A DNA stretch of 12,586 nucleotides from Rhodobacterales bacterium UBA3080 (GTDB taxonomy: Bacteria; Pseudomonadota; Alphaproteobacteria; Rhodobacterales; Rhodobacteraceae), in the NCBI GenBank assembly GCA_002366645.1, contig DFBM01000146.1, forward strand, positions 2,251-14,836. Direction: 5' to 3'. Shown here one piece after another: positions 1 to 6,615 of this stretch. Position 1 is the first letter of the stretch, and each line of letters opens with the position of its first letter. The notes below the pieces were generated by a model. The model saw only the letters and a list, made by a program, of their open reading frames with translations. It was not told the DNA's origin and searched no databases. The position numbers and the translations under genes are program-made.

Positions 1-1150
1 CCCGCAGGGTGTCGACAAGTGTCGCGTAGGTCTCGAGATATGGCTGCACCGCCGGTATCGCCTCGCCGATTTGGCCGCGCAGGACGTACACCGCCGCAAG
101 GGCTGCAAACAGAACCAGCGTCAACACAAAGCCGCGACGGAAGCGGCGGGCAGGTTTCGCTTCTTGCAGTTCGTCTTTTGTCAGATCGACGGATTTTGCC
201 CGCACCGACGATTTCAGTGCATCCATATCGGGCGCACGGCTGCGCCGCCCACCGAGCTCTTCGGGGACCGCTTCCAGATCGCGTTTTGCCTGTTCCGGAT
301 TGCTTTCAAGCTCATCTTCGATTTCCATCTGCGCCTTGAGCGCGCGCGCAATGTCCGAGTCGTCTATCTCTTCGAGCGAACCATTGGCGGCATCTTCAAA
401 CGTGCTGGAGTCATCAACCGGGTCCGGCTTTTCGTCGTCGTCAGTGTGGGCAGGTTCCGCGATGTCTTCATCGGTCTCGGCCTTTGTCGGATCCGACCAG
501 ACGAAACCTGTCAGTTCGTCGTCCCTTATTTCTTCTGTTTCCCATGGACGCTCGTCTTCGTCGGGAGCAGGGAATATCGGTTCTGCTTCATCCGAGGCCG
601 CCGGAGCTCCTTGAATCGGCGGCATTTCGTCGGGCGGAGTATAATCGGCGTCTGCCGACTCCGGTTCGTCTTGTTTCGTATTGGCTTCAGTCTCGTCGAC
701 GGAATCCTCGGTTACCTCGGCGGGCGTATCTTCGACAATGGGCGAAACGGCTTCATCGACAAGGACGGGTTCTTCGGGCGCCGGATATTCATCTTCGATT
801 TTAGGTTCTTCGTTTGCTTCGGCAGTTTTGCTTTGCACTTCTACTTCGGCCTGAGATTCTTCGACTTCTTCGACTTCTTCGACGTCGCTAATTTCGTCCG
901 CTTCCGCCTGTGTTTCCTCGGCCAGTTCGGAAATTGTTGCCCATTCGGGGCTTGCCTGGGCAGGTTCGACTGCTTCTACCTCGGGCTCCTCGATCAACGC
1001 ATCTGCGGCGTGCGCGTTTTCGACCTCGCCGCTTCGGGTTTGGGTCCAGACCGTCATGCATTCGCTGCATTGAACTTCTTGACCGGTAAACGCGATATCG
1101 TTCTCGTTAACGTCGTACTGTGCGGCACAGGTTGGGCATGTAATTCGCAT
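1..1150 (-). CDS. Zinc-ribbon (MJ0042-type) single-pass membrane protein, C-terminus cut by window edge
   Basis: Reverse-strand reading from the ATG at 1150-1148 is open through base 1 (383 codons), so the C-terminus lies outside the window. Residues 1-35 form an MJ0042-type zinc ribbon: Cys5-x2-Cys8 and Cys28-x2-Cys31, followed by a typical TVW. Residues about 45-300 are strongly Glu/Asp/Pro/Ala-rich and probably disordered, including a VEEVEEVEE run at 90-98. A basic stretch (KPARRFRR, 332-339) precedes one hydrophobic helix at about 340-357. GAGG lies five bases before the ATG and supports this start. The topology suggests a cytoplasmic zinc ribbon on an acidic tether, with the rest across the membrane. 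In alphaproteobacteria such genes often sit near ftsEX and an acyltransferase (recalled, not testable here); plsC diverges from it. The biochemical role is unknown. The reading frame and zinc ribbon are certain; any function would be a guess. Confidence 0.9.
   Translation of the reverse strand, partial: MRITCPTCAAQYDVNENDIAFTGQEVQCSECMTVWTQTRSGEVENAHAADALIEEPEVEAVEPAQASPEWATISELAEETQAEADEISDVEEVEEVEESQAEVEVQSKTAEANEEPKIEDEYPAPEEPVLVDEAVSPIVEDTPAEVTEDSVDETEANTKQDEPESADADYTPPDEMPPIQGAPAASDEAEPIFPAPDEDERPWETEEIRDDELTGFVWSDPTKAETDEDIAEPAHTDDDEKPDPVDDSSTFEDAANGSLEEIDDSDIARALKAQMEIEDELESNPEQAKRDLEAVPEELGGRRSRAPDMDALKSSVRAKSVDLTKDELQEAKPARRFRRGFVLTLVLFAALAAVYVLRGQIGEAIPAVQPYLETYATLVDTLR
857..883. 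repeat. Three perfect tandem copies of a 9-bp unit inside the zinc-ribbon gene
   Basis: TTCTTCGAC is repeated three times without mismatch at 857-865, 866-874 and 875-883. In the reverse-strand gene it encodes Val-Glu-Glu three times in the acidic linker. The unit is in frame (9 bp), so copy number could change by slippage without breaking the protein. Confidence 0.9.
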
Positions 1151-1204
1151 AACAACCTCGGTAGTTGCGTCGGATCCGCGAAGCGCGAATCACCTATTCC
1201 ACCA

Positions 1205-1233
1205 GTTTTACCCATGCGGGTGTCCGTTTCCAA
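1205..1233 (-). promoter_or_regulatory. Candidate sigma-70-like promoter for the zinc-ribbon gene
   Basis: On the reverse strand TTGGAA (bases 1233-1228) and TAAAAC (1210-1205) are separated by 17 bases. Each hexamer matches four of six consensus positions. It would start transcription roughly 50 bases before the ATG. Weak by itself; the placement is the main support. Confidence 0.3.
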
Positions 1234-1235
1234 GC

Positions 1236-1260
1236 GTTGCGCAACATTCTAGTAATGTTG
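1236..1260. promoter_or_regulatory. Overlapping palindrome and inverted repeat upstream of plsC
   Basis: GTTGCGCAAC (1236-1245) is a perfect 10-bp palindrome. It overlaps a second perfect inverted repeat, CAACATT (1242-1248) and AATGTTG (1254-1260) with a five-base spacer, followed on the plus strand by TCTTTTT. The CAAC at 1242-1245 can pair with either GTTG flank, so the two structures exclude each other. This could be an operator for the divergent promoters or a leader structure for plsC. The repeats are certain, the function is not. Confidence 0.45.
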
Positions 1261-1317
1261 TCTTTTTCCGGCGCCGTGGCTAAACAGAAATGCAGGACGT
1301 TTTTACAGGTGATTTTT

Positions 1318-2040
1318 ATGCTTCTTATCCGCTCGCAAATTGCAAATATGCTGATGTATCTGCTGCTCGCTGTCTTCGGTATTTTCGGTTTGCCGCTGGC
1401 TATCTGGTCACGTGAGGGCGCGTTTAAGGTAATCAAAGGCTATTGCAGAACGATGTTTTGGGTGTTTCGGGTGCTTTGTGGCCTGAAGGTCGAATTTCGT
1501 GGCGAAGTCCCGCAGGGCGAGGTTCTGGTATGCTCCAAACATATGTCCTTCATGGATATTCTGATGTTGGCGTATAAGCTGCCACGCGTGAGGTTCATCA
1601 TGAAGCGCGAACTGGTGTTTGCGCCAGTGATCGGCTTTTACGGCTGGCGGATCGGTTGCGCGCCGGTTGAGCGCGACAAAAAGGGCGGCGCGATGAAAAA
1701 GATGGTTACACATCTGGAAGCCGAGGCGGAGATGGGTGGGCAGACCACGATTTTTCCGCAGGGTACGCGCGTTTTGCCGGGGGCTAAGGACAGATACAAG
1801 GTTGGGGCCGGGGTCATCTACACGCGATTGGGGCTGGATTGTGTTCCGGTGGCTACGAATGTTGGTGTTTTCTGGGCGCGACGCAGTCCAGTGCGTAAAC
1901 CGGGCACTGCGATAATCGAGTTCCTCGAGCCAATTCCAGCGGGTATGGAATTGAAAGAATTTATGGTAAAAATGGAAGACGTGATCGAGACCAACTCGGA
2001 TCGTTTGATGCGCGAGTCCGGCTACGTTTTCGAGGCGTAG
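1318..2040 (+). CDS. plsC: Lysophospholipid acyltransferase, PlsC/AGPAT family
   Basis: A 240-residue membrane-bound acyltransferase that probably converts lysophosphatidate to phosphatidate (1-acyl-sn-glycerol-3-phosphate acyltransferase), or acylates a related lysolipid, at the inner membrane. A hydrophobic N-terminal helix spans about residues 10-30. The family motifs are visible: catalytic HxxxxD as His75 to Asp80 in KHMSFMD, the substrate-binding FPQGTR at 146-151 (family usually FPEGTR), CAPVERD at 114-120 and CVPVATN at 175-181. I chose the ATG at 1318 because AGGTGA (1307-1312) sits five bases upstream and the protein then has normal PlsC length. An upstream in-frame TTG at 1165 would add 51 residues unlike the family and lacks such a site. 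Divergent from the zinc-ribbon gene; its TAG directly abuts the reversed HPr stop. The acceptor lipid, including ornithine lipid as an alternative, cannot be told from sequence alone. Confidence 0.88.
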   Translation: MLLIRSQIANMLMYLLLAVFGIFGLPLAIWSREGAFKVIKGYCRTMFWVFRVLCGLKVEFRGEVPQGEVLVCSKHMSFMDILMLAYKLPRVRFIMKRELVFAPVIGFYGWRIGCAPVERDKKGGAMKKMVTHLEAEAEMGGQTTIFPQGTRVLPGAKDRYKVGAGVIYTRLGLDCVPVATNVGVFWARRSPVRKPGTAIIEFLEPIPAGMELKEFMVKMEDVIETNSDRLMRESGYVFEA

Positions 2041-2301
2041 CTATTTCCCTTCGCCGAAAAGGTCATCGACGAGCGCTTTAAGTGCAGCAGCGAGTTCTTC
2101 GGCCTGCGGACCGGTTGTCTTCACCTCGATCTGCGAACCACAGGCGGCCGCTAACATCAAAAGACCCATGATACTGTCACCGGAGGCGCTGTTGCCGTCA
2201 CGCGAAACCTCGGCATCGGCGTCGTAATTCTCGACGATTTCGACAAACTTGGCCGAAGCGCGGGCGTGTAGCCCTTTTTCATTTTTAATATCGAGGAGCA
2301 T
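2041..2301 (-). CDS. ptsH: HPr-family phosphocarrier protein (regulatory PTS)
   Basis: An 86-residue cytoplasmic phosphocarrier that relays phosphate from enzyme I to EIIA proteins. The active-site motif GLHARASAKF places the phosphorylated histidine at His12, with the partner Arg14. Ser43 in GDSIMGLLML corresponds to the regulatory serine (Ser46 in Gram-positive HPr) that HPr kinase modifies, which fits the hprK gene in the same operon. The ATG at 2301-2299 is preceded by TAAAGG at a good distance. It is the last gene of the operon, 16 bases after the EIIA gene; its TAG touches the end of convergent plsC. No enzyme I and no sugar EIIB/C/D gene is in the window, so this is likely the regulatory (PTS-Ntr-type) carrier known from alphaproteobacteria, named variously hpr, npr or ptsH. 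Confidence 0.93.
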   Translation of the reverse strand: MLLDIKNEKGLHARASAKFVEIVENYDADAEVSRDGNSASGDSIMGLLMLAAACGSQIEVKTTGPQAEELAAALKALVDDLFGEGK

Positions 2302-2317
2302 TTTTAACCTTTAGATT

Positions 2318-2710
2318 TTATACCGGTGCCTGTGCGGTGCAGCCCAGATATTTGTGACCTGCCGTGACCGCCCTCGCGACCGCTTCTTTCAGGCTCATTC
2401 GGCGGGCTTTGGCCAGCTTAACCAGCAGCGGCAGGTTCGTGCCGTAGATCACGGTCCGGTTGTCGGCTTTGCAGGCCTGAATCGCGAGGTTCGACGGAGT
2501 ACCCCCGAACATGTCGGTCACAACCACAATACCATCTCCAGTGTCGACTTCGGCAACCGCCGCGTTAATTTCGGCCTGCTTGGCATCGCGATCACATTCG
2601 GCACCGATTGCCACAGTTTTAATACCAGATTGCTTGCCGACGACGTGTTCCAATGCCGCGAGGTATTCGCGAGCCAGTCCGCCATGAGCTACAATTACGA
2701 TACCAATCAC
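2318..2710 (-). CDS. manX: PTS EIIA component, mannose (EIIA-Man) type
   Basis: A 130-residue cytoplasmic EIIA domain of the mannose/fructose/sorbose family, occurring alone without EIIB/C/D. It starts IVIVAHGG, putting the phosphorylatable His at residue 9; the family DMFGGTPSN loop is at 66-74, with Asp66 matching the aspartate that supports the histidine in E. coli ManX. It should accept phosphate from HPr and probably acts as a regulator, because no transporter partner is nearby. The start codon is GTG at 2710-2708. Its last three bases plus the first form GTGA, which contains the rapZ stop, a four-base overlap typical of translational coupling. AAAGGA lies about 11 bases upstream. Orthologues in this operon position are known in rhizobia; their regulatory target is not evident here. 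Confidence 0.92.
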   Translation of the reverse strand: MIGIVIVAHGGLAREYLAALEHVVGKQSGIKTVAIGAECDRDAKQAEINAAVAEVDTGDGIVVVTDMFGGTPSNLAIQACKADNRTVIYGTNLPLLVKLAKARRMSLKEAVARAVTAGHKYLGCTAQAPV

Positions 2711-3603
2711 TTGGGTGTGTTTCCTTTCAAGGTCGCCAATGCCTGCGCTTGACGGTCAAGTTCTCGATGGCGAATAGACACCTGCCAGTCATCGTCTGCA
2801 AGCAGATTCGCGAGCTTTTCTGTCACACATACCGAACGATGTTTACCGCCCGAGCAGCCAAGACCAATCGAAAAGTAAGATTTTCCTTCGGCGCGATAGG
2901 CTGGCAACAGCAAGCGGCACATTTCGCTAAGCTGATTGAAAAACGCTTCGAACAGCGGGTCAGCCTCGACGAAATCGGCGACTGGTTTATCTTTGCCGTT
3001 CATTTCGCGCAGTCCGGCTTCCCAATGCGGATTTTGCAGGAAACGGCAGTCGATTATCATATCGACGCCCCTCGGGGTGCCTCTTTTATAGGAAAAGGAT
3101 TGCACAGAGACCGCCAGATTATTGGCGTGTTCATAGTCGAATATCCGCGCCATTTCCGCCTTTAAATCGTGGGGCGAGAAGTCGGACGTGTCGATAAGAA
3201 TATCTGCACGTTCGCGAAGACCGTGGAGTAGTTCTATCTCGCGGCGAATACCAAGGATCGGGGCATCGTTCGGGGCAAGCGGGTGTCGACGTCTGGTTTC
3301 CGTAAAACGACGGAGTAGCGTTTCCTCGTCGCAATCCATGAAGACCAGTGTTGGCGGGTTTTTATTCTGTGATTGCAATATGTTGATGATGGTGGTCGGG
3401 TCAAAGCCGCGAGTGCGGGTATCGACACCGATGGCGAGCGGACGTTTCACAGGACCGCCTGCCAACAAACGCGGCAACAGGTGCATGGGTAGGTTGTCGA
3501 CAGCCTCGAACCCCATATCTTCAAGGATACGGATCGCGGTCGCGCGGCCAGCGCCAGCGGGGCCAGTGATCAAGAGCAGTGGTTTGTAAGAGTCGACGGA
3601 CAT
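2707..3603 (-). CDS. rapZ: RapZ/YvcJ-family nucleotide-binding protein (RNase adapter family)
   Basis: A cytoplasmic P-loop protein of the RapZ (YhbJ/YvcJ) family. In E. coli RapZ binds glucosamine-6-phosphate and guides RNase E to the sRNA GlmZ; that sRNA partner is not expected in alphaproteobacteria, so the role here is open. Numbered from the ATG at 3603: Walker A-like GPAGAGRAT at 14-22, with Arg20 where a P-loop lysine is usual; VDNLP at 35-39; DTRTRGF at 61-67; a Walker B-like LVFMDCDE at 86-93; and the C-terminal signature GCSGGKHRSV at 249-258, in the domain that binds the sugar phosphate in E. coli. At 298 residues it is near family length. I preferred ATG 3603 because GAGG precedes it by five bases; a GTG at 3624 would add seven residues and give a four-base GTGA overlap with hprK, so it remains possible. 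The stop overlaps the EIIA start. Confidence 0.9.
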   Translation of the reverse strand: MSVDSYKPLLLITGPAGAGRATAIRILEDMGFEAVDNLPMHLLPRLLAGGPVKRPLAIGVDTRTRGFDPTTIINILQSQNKNPPTLVFMDCDEETLLRRFTETRRRHPLAPNDAPILGIRREIELLHGLRERADILIDTSDFSPHDLKAEMARIFDYEHANNLAVSVQSFSYKRGTPRGVDMIIDCRFLQNPHWEAGLREMNGKDKPVADFVEADPLFEAFFNQLSEMCRLLLPAYRAEGKSYFSIGLGCSGGKHRSVCVTEKLANLLADDDWQVSIRHRELDRQAQALATLKGNTPK

Positions 3604-3620
3604 TTCGGCCTCGGTACTGG

Positions 3621-4043
3621 TCACGCGCGGCGACCGATTTGCATCAGTTGGTGTAAGGCTGGTGCGAGTTTCGGGTTATCTTTGCCAAAAACGACATCAA
3701 CCTCAATACCCAACATTGTGATAGTCCGATGGGGCGGAAGGCGTTCGGTCTCGGTTTGGTCAAGATCAACCACAAGCCGGACAATAGCCATATCGCGTGG
3801 TTTTGCTTCTAGCAACCCAACCCCTCGCGCTTCGATCATGCCCTTTATCGCAGCGGGGCAGGTGGCGACCAACGCATCGTCGCGTGACTGAAGCTGCACG
3901 CGATCATCCGCGACAAGTTCCGCCCCAAATGCCATAAGGGCTAACGCCAAGGATGATTTTCCGCTACCGGACCTACCGGAAATCAGCAGGCCGAACTGAC
4001 CATAACTTACGCAGGTTGCATGCAGAACCTCAGATGTGTTCAT
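3621..4043 (-). CDS. hprK: HPr kinase/phosphorylase, short alphaproteobacterial form
   Basis: A 140-residue protein corresponding to only the C-terminal catalytic domain of HprK, which uses ATP to phosphorylate the regulatory serine of HPr and can reverse this. Visible motifs: a conserved His8 in VLHAT; Walker A GRSGSGKS at 23-30; VADD with Asp46-Asp47 in the catalytic position; and the HprK family signature IEARGVGLLE at 70-79. Firmicute HprK has about 310 residues with an extra N-terminal domain; the short form is normal in alphaproteobacteria, so this is not a broken gene. The stop of chvG and this ATG share ATGA (4040-4043), and no good ribosome site is seen, so translation is probably coupled to chvG. 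Its likely substrate, HPr, is encoded two genes downstream in the same operon. Confidence 0.93.
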   Translation of the reverse strand: MNTSEVLHATCVSYGQFGLLISGRSGSGKSSLALALMAFGAELVADDRVQLQSRDDALVATCPAAIKGMIEARGVGLLEAKPRDMAIVRLVVDLDQTETERLPPHRTITMLGIEVDVVFGKDNPKLAPALHQLMQIGRRA

Positions 4044-5689
4044 ACCGGCAGAGTAACGGTGAAGCGGGCGCCCGTTGGTATGTCTGGGTTGTCACCATAA
4101 ATGTTTTCGGCCCAGATTCCGCCACCGTGAGCGTCGATGATCTGTTTCGAGATCGCCAGACCAAGGCCGGAGTTGTTACCAAAATCCTGACTTGGACGAC
4201 TGGAGTAGAAGCGCTTGAACACGTCTTCGAGGTTCTCTTTGGGAATGCCGCATCCGGTGTCTTCGACAACTACGGCAGCTTCGCCCTTGTCGGACTGCAG
4301 GATTTTGACCGTCACACTACCGCCCTCAGGGACGAATGAAATGGCATTGGTGATAAGGTTGACAAAAACCTGTGCTAGTCGATTTTCGAGACCGGGAACT
4401 TCCAACGCGTGTTCCGGGAAATCGCCAACAAGTTTTACGCCCTGCTTAGCGGCCAGCTCTTTCTGGTAGTCTACAAGATTTGATAGCATTTCGACCAGAT
4501 TTACGGAGGTCATCTCGTCGATCGCCAGTTCAGCGTCCAGCCGCGAAGCATTTGAGATGTCTGTGACCAGTCGGTCCATACGGTTCACGTCGTCGCGGAT
4601 AACGTCCAACAGTCGATTGCGGGCGGTATTATCGTTGACCAGGCGCATGGATTCCACGGCCGAGCCGAGCGAGGTCAGCGGGTTTTTAAGTTCATGGGCA
4701 ACGTCGGCGGCGAACGCCTCGTTTGCTTCGATCCGGTCATAAAGGGCGGTGGTCATGTTGCGAAGCTGACGGGAAAGATCGCCGATTTCATCAGGACGAG
4801 AGGTCAGGTCGGGGATATGTATGCGCCCCGGGTTGAACCCGCTGGAGCGTTGTAAGCTGCCCTGCTGTGCTGCTTGTGTCAGCTCCCGCAATGGCCGCCC
4901 GATGGTGTTGGCCAGCATGATAGACAGGAACACGGAGGTCAGTATCGCCAATATGAACACTTCGAGGATTTGCTGGCGCTCCCCACGGATATACCCGTCG
5001 ATCTCGCCGCCGAGCGTGGAAAGTACAATCGATCCCGCCATTTCGCCATTGTAGGAAACCGGAACGGCAACTGTTACAATCAGCTGCTGGATTTCGTTCA
5101 TTGTGGTCGCGATGGTCGGGTCGCTTGCGAGCATTGAACGCCGCGCGATGGCTGATCTGAAGGCGGTTAGATAGGATTCGTCGCTTGGTGCGGGTTGCTC
5201 GATGAATACTGCTTCCAACCTCGTCCATGCGTCATTCAGCAGGTCACTAAGAGTGTTGGTTTTTGGGGCCGCAAATTGTTCTGGTTGGCCATAAACTTCG
5301 GCCCTTGCACCGATATCGGTGATCAACACACCGTCTTTAGAAAAAAGTTGTGCGCGGGCGTTTATCGGGTCGGCTAGAGATTCGAGGGTTTCATAAAGTG
5401 CAGGATTGTGAAAATCCGCGATGCCCGAAAGTTTAATCTGGTTCTCGAGTGCTATCGCTAGGACGCTGGCATCGGCAAGAAGGGCCTCCTTGCGCAAGTC
5501 CGATAGACTGGTGCTGGATTGGCTAAGATACAGAATACCTGTCACCAGCAAACTTAAAGCCACGAGGTTGAAGGCGATAATTTTTCGCGTCAACGGTGAG
5601 CGCGTGTTCCTAAGTGTCCCGCTAACTCGCGCACGCAACCCGCCGTCGATCAGCGACGGCGCGGAGCGGCTCGTTTTAGGGGCGCTCAT
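4040..5689 (-). CDS. chvG: ChvG/ExoS/BvrS-type sensor histidine kinase
   Basis: A 549-residue inner-membrane sensor kinase. A basic cytoplasmic N-terminus (1-36) leads to a first membrane helix (about 37-56), a periplasmic sensing domain (about 57-241), a second helix (about 243-263), a HAMP linker starting at GRPLREL (264-270), then the dimerisation domain with phospho-acceptor His332 in AAD-VAHELKNP. The ATPase domain shows the N box with Asn448, DTGCGIP (477-483), FKRFY (491-495) and SGLGLAIS (507-514). In rhizobia, Agrobacterium and Brucella the orthologue senses low pH and envelope stress, there under periplasmic ExoR control; whether ExoR exists here is unknown. Cognate partner ChvI is encoded six bases upstream. 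The ribosome site AGGA straddles the chvI stop, so the two are translated together. Overlaps hprK by four bases. Confidence 0.94.
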   Translation of the reverse strand: MSAPKTSRSAPSLIDGGLRARVSGTLRNTRSPLTRKIIAFNLVALSLLVTGILYLSQSSTSLSDLRKEALLADASVLAIALENQIKLSGIADFHNPALYETLESLADPINARAQLFSKDGVLITDIGARAEVYGQPEQFAAPKTNTLSDLLNDAWTRLEAVFIEQPAPSDESYLTAFRSAIARRSMLASDPTIATTMNEIQQLIVTVAVPVSYNGEMAGSIVLSTLGGEIDGYIRGERQQILEVFILAILTSVFLSIMLANTIGRPLRELTQAAQQGSLQRSSGFNPGRIHIPDLTSRPDEIGDLSRQLRNMTTALYDRIEANEAFAADVAHELKNPLTSLGSAVESMRLVNDNTARNRLLDVIRDDVNRMDRLVTDISNASRLDAELAIDEMTSVNLVEMLSNLVDYQKELAAKQGVKLVGDFPEHALEVPGLENRLAQVFVNLITNAISFVPEGGSVTVKILQSDKGEAAVVVEDTGCGIPKENLEDVFKRFYSSRPSQDFGNNSGLGLAISKQIIDAHGGGIWAENIYGDNPDIPTGARFTVTLPV

Positions 5690-5695
5690 GCGGTC

Positions 5696-6397
5696 CTATG
5701 CCTCAATGAACCGATAGCCGACGCCGTAAAGGGTCTCGATGGAAGAGAACTCCTCGTCGTTCTTGCGCAATTTCTTGCGCAGGCGCTTGATGTGGCTATC
5801 GATCGTGCGGTCATCGACGTAGACCTGATCATCATAAGCTACATCCATCAACTGATCCCTGCTTTTCACGACTCCCGGGCGGTTTGCCAGCGCTTGCAGC
5901 AAGAGAAACTCGGTCACGGTTAGCGAAACATCATTGCCCTTCCAGACAACTTTGTGACGCAGCGGGTCCATTTGCAGACTGCCACGGGTGAAGGCGGCAT
6001 CTTCTGGATTCGGCTCCGCGTCCGTCACGTCGACAACTTCTTTGCGTCGCAGGATGGCTTTGATACGCTCGATCAGCAAACGTTGCGAGAACGGTTTGCG
6101 CATGTAGTCGTCAGCCCCCATGCGAAGACCAAGCACCTCGTCGATTTCGTCATCCTTGGATGTCAGGAAAATAACAGGCATTTCAGACGTTTGACGCAAG
6201 CGACGCAACAATTCCATGCCGTCCATTCTTGGCATTTTGATGTCGAAAACACCTAGATCCGGTTCGTCGTTCAAAAGTGAAGATAAGGCACTAACACCAT
6301 CTGTAAATGTGACTACTTCGAAGCCCTCGGCCTCCAGCGCGATTGAAACTGAAGTCAGGATGTTCCGATCGTCGTCTACCAACACGATTGTCGCCAT
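5696..6397 (-). CDS. chvI: ChvI/BvrR-type response regulator, OmpR family
   Basis: A 233-residue transcription factor and first gene of the operon. The receiver domain (about 1-120) has the acidic pair Asp8-Asp9, phospho-acceptor Asp52 in VFDIKMPRMDG, Thr79 and Lys101 in KPFS. A linker (about 120-135) leads to an OmpR/PhoB-type winged helix (about 136-233), with the recognition region TIDSHIKRLRKKLR and the terminal wing LYGVGYRF. It should be phosphorylated by ChvG and then bind DNA to control envelope, exopolysaccharide and acid-response genes in relatives. The ATG at 6397-6395 has GGGGG six bases upstream. It diverges from pckA, the same arrangement as reported for Sinorhizobium meliloti pckA and chvI. 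Confidence 0.95.
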   Translation of the reverse strand: MATIVLVDDDRNILTSVSIALEAEGFEVVTFTDGVSALSSLLNDEPDLGVFDIKMPRMDGMELLRRLRQTSEMPVIFLTSKDDEIDEVLGLRMGADDYMRKPFSQRLLIERIKAILRRKEVVDVTDAEPNPEDAAFTRGSLQMDPLRHKVVWKGNDVSLTVTEFLLLQALANRPGVVKSRDQLMDVAYDDQVYVDDRTIDSHIKRLRKKLRKNDEEFSSIETLYGVGYRFIEA

Positions 6398-6424
6398 TGC
6401 ACGCCCCCGTTGCTATTGGTTTTC

Positions 6425-6430
6425 ACTATA
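6425..6430 (-). promoter_or_regulatory. Possible -10 element of chvI
   Basis: On the reverse strand the bases read TATAGT (five of six matches to consensus), 27 bases before the chvI ATG. No -35 hexamer lies at 16-18 bases; a poor TTGCAA sits about 20 bases further up, so the promoter may rely on an activator or another sigma factor. Confidence 0.3.
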
Positions 6431-6483
6431 ATCGCGGAAGCCGACCATTGTTGCAACCTTCGATTTTCACGAGACCCAAGAGT

Positions 6484-6522
6484 AATATTCGAACTTAGGT
6501 GTGCGCTGCGACAAAATATTCG
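6484..6522. repeat. Two direct AATATTCG repeats 31 bp apart
   Basis: AATATTCG occurs exactly at 6484-6491 and 6515-6522. The start-to-start distance of 31 bases is about three helical turns, so both copies would face the same side of DNA. This fits a dimeric or tandem regulator site between the divergent genes, but no named regulator can be assigned. Confidence 0.35.
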
Positions 6523-6540
6523 TAAATCCACACTGGATTC

Positions 6541-6550
6541 ACAAATTTGT
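6541..6550. promoter_or_regulatory. Perfect palindrome ACAAATTTGT, possible operator
   Basis: A 10-bp perfect palindrome located 172 bases before the pckA start and 143 bases before the chvI start. A regulator dimer could bind here; the factor is unknown. Confidence 0.3.
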
Positions 6551-6615
6551 CATGTTATAGGAAGGGCCTTCTTTGCTGCACGGTAGAATCGGCAAGTTAG
6601 CGTCGGTTATATTGT

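Noticed and set aside
71..1252. A 393-codon open frame on the plus strand
   Set aside because: It is antisense to the zinc-ribbon gene. Its Phe/Arg/Cys-rich product reflects the complement of Glu/Asp-rich codons, shows no family motif and has no ribosome site; the minus frame has clear Cys pairs and a good start.
1242..1267. Intrinsic terminator (CAACATT hairpin plus TCTTTTT)
   Set aside because: No plus-strand gene ends to its left and the stem is short and A/T-rich. It is kept only as a possible leader or operator structure.
1165..1317. Upstream TTG start extending plsC by 51 residues
   Set aside because: The extra part covers the inverted repeats, is unlike PlsC N-termini and lacks a ribosome site, while AGGTGA fits the ATG at 1318.
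3621..4043. hprK as a truncated pseudogene
   Set aside because: All catalytic motifs are present and the 140-residue form is the usual one in alphaproteobacteria.
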